This document shows positions 61,801 to 64,000 of a stretch of 64,000 nucleotides of DNA, one piece after another. The stretch spans positions 186,001 through 250,000 of the forward strand of contig JAUIJE010000007.1 in the NCBI GenBank assembly GCA_030431455.1. Reading direction: 5' to 3'. Below the pieces are notes generated by a model. The model searched no databases. It had not been told where the DNA came from and worked only from the letters and a program-made list of their open reading frames with translations. How positions within the stretch are numbered: the first letter of the stretch is position 1; every line of letters begins with the position of its first letter. Made by a program: the position numbers and the translations under genes. This stretch comes from a bacterium (lineage in GTDB: Bacteria; Myxococcota; UBA727; JAUIJE01).

Positions 61801-61991
61801 TGGGCGGTCCCCGCGTCCTTTTCGCCCTGCCCTGCATCGGCCCCGCTCCCTGCGTCGGCCCCGTCTTGGCCCGCGTCGGCGTACCCCGCGTCCGGCCCGT
61901 CGACCACCGGCGGATTGGGCCCACAGCCCAGCGCCCCGACGAGAAACCCCGCGATCAACCCCGCGCGCCCCATGTTCCGTTGCATGCTCAT
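58863..61991 (-). CDS. Very large lipoprotein with Big-like domain and GH94-like glycoside phosphorylase region
   Basis: About 1042 residues. The ATG at 61991 has GGGAGGGG five bases upstream. Lipobox GALGC is followed by a ~55-residue Asp/Ala/Gly linker and a Big-like Ig domain (LPGETGQLTASGDGLANVTY). The remaining ~860 residues resemble GH94-type phosphorylases: a beta-sandwich (RHWGLTYAQTTMTHDGIETA) and then an (alpha/alpha)6 barrel with HPSDFDLFLFAGLGEYL, RIRDGDWSDG, where the first Asp of DWxDG is the expected general acid, and GGQVWPAISQLMTWAWA. Known GH94 enzymes act on cellobiose, chitobiose or cyclic glucan and are mostly cytoplasmic, so a lipoprotein form is unusual. It may instead be a hydrolase. 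Confidence 0.7.
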   Translation of the reverse strand: MSMQRNMGRAGLIAGFLVGALGCGPNPPVVDGPDAGYADAGQDGADAGSGADAGQGEKDAGTAQDAGPDLLEVAPEVLDLLPGETGQLTASGDGLANVTYTSLDEGVASVDTGGTVTAHLVGEARVRVDADTAAGPASADALVVVHPAPEVTDGCANADPTDIRAFADCPVGGGIFGDWFVDAHGQVAFDYTFDELNDVRGAWPNTENIERRDHFLMLGNDRFNFKVTDLGYVEVLSMDRGPTWLNRFDEDQRNLGGGFSYLRDQQGGEVFATAHGYAPPTATFQRHWGLTYAQTTMTHDGIETARTTWAPAGDDPVLLTAVTLTNTGDAARELAHFEYWDVNRHQLTIEWVRTGLAAAPSDDGRDGHNARFTQRVDHDADSATLVASMTPNPGEDVPPASQENGLDFYPPRVFLRSLDAPGTAPAVDRVYTDQNTFFGPAGPGAPLAVQVDAPGTGPLADSDAMGQPACLVMRTPVALAPGESVTLHFAYGYVPEGETLDFLDGYRPLPASKQPAATQAARAERLAYAWAPGRPLLHRETAWRSSQILANTLYHAYFDEHYTPQGSAYLYLHGADGAARDQLLYAMALTWLDPALARANLRLILGLTDSGTGQKGYAFVDYGLTDGAGLHEHPSDFDLFLFAGLGEYLAATGDFAFLDEEVAFHPHGSGRPDWVDGDTVLDHVQNAFYHLRDTVGLGPHGLIRIRDGDWSDGIVYEDLSPTAVSFTIQNGESVPNTQMALVTLPKIADLIEPFRPALATEMRVYVGMLTGPAAATFGTRWFSRAWLRNSINQAYEKGNDQPSDGFNANYLDLEAQPWGLLAGLLDDDQTETVLDEIEVRLGSSIGPTLREGGQVWPAISQLMTWAWARHRPAQAWQSLDAHLYATHADVFPEQWLGIWSGPDGFLADGTDGGTWASPVTPMTDFPIANMNPDVMWLLGLLRTAGVETVPDGLAIRPIGGGQDTYVIDYPLLRLEVAPGRIAGTYRPHTDGARTIHVQLPPGATPTSLTLDDDPQTVDSNDISVSLDFVAGEAHTFAVLYTP

Positions 61992-62383
61992 TGTCCCCTC
62001 CCGCCGTGCGGACCAGAGAACGTTAGCATGCTTACGAATGCGCGCAGCTGACGATCCACGCCACCCGCGCACGGGGCTGAGCCCGGGCCCTTCGTCGGAG
62101 TGAAGTTTCGGAGAGCTCAGCGAGGTGAGCCGAACCAGACCAGCAATCGTTGCGAGCCCCAGCGGTTCAGGCCGACAAGAACCCGCGCCTCGCTCACGCG
62201 ACGAAGGCGCGCCAGGCGAAGGCCGAGCTTCCTGCCCTCGTCAGAACCAAGTTTTTGAGAGCTCGCCGTCGTCAGCGGGTCGAGGCCAAGGCGGCGACGA
62301 GGAGACGAGGTGAGCGGCCCTGAGGCCGTGAACCGAGCGACGAGGAAGCCAACGCCGGCATCGGCTCGCGCAACAGGCGAGAA
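61992..62383. other. Gene-free repeat-rich region between the GH94-like and bamA genes
   Basis: About 390 bases without a credible gene. It contains the dispersed repeat also found at 41880, and a local imperfect repeat: AAGTTTCGGAGAGCTC near 62103 and AAGTTTTTGAGAGCTC near 62250. Many short CTCGCTC and GCGACGA stretches occur. Promoter motifs were not recognised. Confidence 0.55.
62146..62225. repeat. Dispersed intergenic repeat, copy 2
   Basis: Starts with ATCGTTGCGAGCCCC, the same 15 bases as at 41880. After an indel come GGTTCAGGC and CGCGCCTCGCTCACGCGAC, matching the order in copy 1 (TTCAGGC, CGCCTCGCTC, CACGCG). The two copies are 20 kb apart in unrelated gene contexts, both next to the 3' or 5' end of lipoprotein genes. 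Confidence 0.6.
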
Positions 62384-64000
62384 TCAAAAACTTTGCCCGA
62401 TGTTGAACTCGAATTGTACGGGCTGATCGCCTTGGGTGAAGCCAAAGGTGCCGATGGGCCGGGCGTTGAGGGGCACGCCCCACTCGAAGCGGAGCGGGCC
62501 GATGGGCGAGAACCAGCGGATGCCCGCCCCCACCGCGGTGTAGACCCCAAGGGGCAGGTCGCGGCGGTCGCGCGGGTCCCAGCAGCGTTTGCCCCCGCAG
62601 CGGATGGTCTGCAAAAACGGGGTGGGCTCGTTGCCGATGTAGAAGAAGTTCTCGTCCGGTCCATAGGCATTGCCGAAGTCCGCGAACAGCACGCCCCGGA
62701 TGCCGACCTGCTCAAAAATCGGGAACTCGAGTTCGATGTTGGTGAACAGCTGCTTGGTGCCGCCGACCCGGAACTCGCGCAGCCCGCCGTCGGGGGAGAG
62801 CGACCCCACGCGTTGCACCGGCCCGATGGAGCGCGGGAAATACCCGCGGATGGTGTTGAAGCCACCGAGGTAATAGCGCTCGAAGATGAGGGAGTCGTCG
62901 TCGGTGTCGATGAACCCGAGTTCGACGTTGGCCTTGAGCACGACCCCGTCGAGGGGGAGCAGCTCGTTGAGTGAATAGTAGGCCCGGGCGTTGATCGAGT
63001 AGCGGCGGAAGTTGTTCACGATGCCGCCGGTCTTGAGGATGCCGGGGCGGACGGGGCCGAGGCCGTCGCGAATGCCGGCGGTGTCGAGCAGCCCTTTGGC
63101 GAAGGTCTCGGCCGGCGGGGCCAGGGCCGAGCCGAGCCACGGGTGGGCGAACTCCGCGCCCAGCGACAGGTAATAGCCGGCCGAGGGGAACAGCCGGTTG
63201 TTGCGCTGGTCGAAGATCATCGAGCCGCGCAGCGACGAGGTGTAGCGCGGGATGTTGGCCGCGAGGCCGAGGAGGCGCACGTTGAAGCTGCCCTCTTGGA
63301 TCTCGACCCGCTCGCCGTTGGCGGTCATGAACAGCTGGAGGTTCTCGGGGTCGGGCACGTAGGGCAGCAACCAATCGGGCGAGGCCTCGAACAGGCCGGT
63401 CATGTACTGCCGGAAGGGCCGGCCGATGGGGTAGCCCATGGTGACGTCGGCGCCGGCGGAGTTGCGGAAGAAGTCAATGAAGTTGCGTTGGGTGTTGAAC
63501 AGCGAGAACGCGAGGGTCACGGGCTCGTACTGGCCGAACACCGGGATGTAGAACGCGTAGGGGTCGACGTAGCGGAAGTCGATGATCTGGCGGAAGGACG
63601 ACCACTGGATCGACCCCGAGAGGGTCACGCCCCGGCCAATGAAATTGTTCTGCGAAATCTGGCCGGTGAGGATGAACTGCTCGGCGTTGGAAAACCCCGC
63701 CCCCACCTGGAAGGTGCCGGTGCTTTTTTCGGTCACGTCGAAGATGACCACCATGCGGTCGGGGCGTGTGCCCTGCCGGGTGGTGACCTCGACGTTCTCG
63801 AAAAAGCCGAGGGCGGTCACGCGTTGCTCGGAGCGTTTGAGCAAGGTGGCGTTGTAGAACTCGCCTTCGTAGACGCGCAGCTCGCGCCGGATGACGCGGT
63901 CTTGGGTCTTGCTGTTGCCGGTGACCTCGACCCGCTCGATGCGCACCCGCGGCCCGGCGTCGATGGCCAGCGCGAGTTCGACGGTGTCGTCCTCGTCGTG
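62384..64000 (-). CDS. bamA: Outer-membrane assembly factor BamA (Omp85), 5' end beyond window
   Basis: The frame stays open to the window edge. The 18 codons before the GTG at 63946 are clearly protein (VELALAIDAGPRVRIERVE), so the gene continues upstream. Visible are the end of the POTRA region (VEVTGNSKTQDRVIRREL to RPDRMVVIFDVTEKSTG) and the complete 16-strand barrel, including NTIRGYFPRSIGP (the conserved R-G-[YF] of strand 13/L6) and the C-terminal GDQPVQFEFNIGQSF with terminal Phe. BamA inserts beta-barrel proteins into the outer membrane and would handle the barrels of the Glt-like cluster. About 539 residues are in the window. Confidence 0.92.
   Translation of the reverse strand, partial: HDEDDTVELALAIDAGPRVRIERVEVTGNSKTQDRVIRRELRVYEGEFYNATLLKRSEQRVTALGFFENVEVTTRQGTRPDRMVVIFDVTEKSTGTFQVGAGFSNAEQFILTGQISQNNFIGRGVTLSGSIQWSSFRQIIDFRYVDPYAFYIPVFGQYEPVTLAFSLFNTQRNFIDFFRNSAGADVTMGYPIGRPFRQYMTGLFEASPDWLLPYVPDPENLQLFMTANGERVEIQEGSFNVRLLGLAANIPRYTSSLRGSMIFDQRNNRLFPSAGYYLSLGAEFAHPWLGSALAPPAETFAKGLLDTAGIRDGLGPVRPGILKTGGIVNNFRRYSINARAYYSLNELLPLDGVVLKANVELGFIDTDDDSLIFERYYLGGFNTIRGYFPRSIGPVQRVGSLSPDGGLREFRVGGTKQLFTNIELEFPIFEQVGIRGVLFADFGNAYGPDENFFYIGNEPTPFLQTIRCGGKRCWDPRDRRDLPLGVYTAVGAGIRWFSPIGPLRFEWGVPLNARPIGTFGFTQGDQPVQFEFNIGQSF

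Overview
This window looks like a chromosome segment of a high-GC Gram-negative bacterium, most likely in Myxococcota (former Deltaproteobacteria). The grounds are the very strong GC bias at third codon positions and the crowd of lipoproteins with Ala/Pro-rich linkers. There are also PEGA-domain proteins, a Ser/Thr kinase with a periplasmic PEGA tail, FHA proteins, VWA and TSP3-type surface proteins, and above all an envelope gene cluster resembling the Glt (gliding) / Nfs (spore coat) machinery of Myxococcus. No phage, insertion sequence or CRISPR array was seen. This is stable core chromosome rather than a mobile island.

Layout. 1-3.8 kb: a VWA/choice-of-anchor D surface protein (cut by the window start), a Cys-rich lipoprotein and a two-heme c-type cytochrome. 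4-8.6 kb: trpS, nhaA and a phospholipase D-family lipoprotein, with unusual dyads and direct repeats between them. 8.6-8.8 kb: a tandem repeat made almost entirely of hairpins. 8.8-11.3 kb: an operon of a YfgM-like TPR protein, a BamB-like propeller and a MutT-type Nudix enzyme. 12.4-16.3 kb: two sodium symporters, one (AGCS family) carrying a 300-residue lipoprotein-like extension. 16.3-21.3 kb: envelope proteins of mostly unknown role (DUF547, beta-barrel, PEGA, DUF6624). 21.3-24.4 kb: lepA-lepB. 24.6-25.2 kb: a lipoprotein with calcium-loop repeats.

25.3-41.8 kb is the most interesting part. A long minus-strand gene train runs beta-propeller lipoprotein, small conserved secreted protein, FHA-TM-TonB-like protein with an AgmX/PglI-type C-terminus, outer-membrane beta-barrel, periplasmic TPR protein, giant TPR lipoprotein, coiled-coil lipoprotein, second TPR protein, purA. 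Many junctions are ATGA/TGATG overlaps. Divergent from it, with start codons overlapping, lie a Cys-rich VWA+TSP3 lipoprotein and a small lipoprotein that recall the Cgl surface lipoproteins of myxobacterial gliding. I infer an inner-to-outer-membrane force or export conduit with its surface adhesin encoded side by side. The motor genes (AglRQS type) are not in the window.

42-50 kb: PEGA-tailed Ser/Thr kinase, carB, a GNAT acetyltransferase, a thioesterase, a YceI protein, a membrane protein and a MarR regulator. 50.4-55.3 kb: three minus-strand proteins without signal peptides (peptidoglycan-binding/LDT-like, ParB-like, LysM-CHAP-GH19), with terminators and a tRNA-Thr(GGT) between them. 55.4-62 kb: a secreted PLD-family protein divergent from an FHA protein, then a very large lipoprotein resembling GH94 glycoside phosphorylases. 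The window ends inside a BamA/Omp85 gene.

All assignments come from reading motifs. None was confirmed by a database search.
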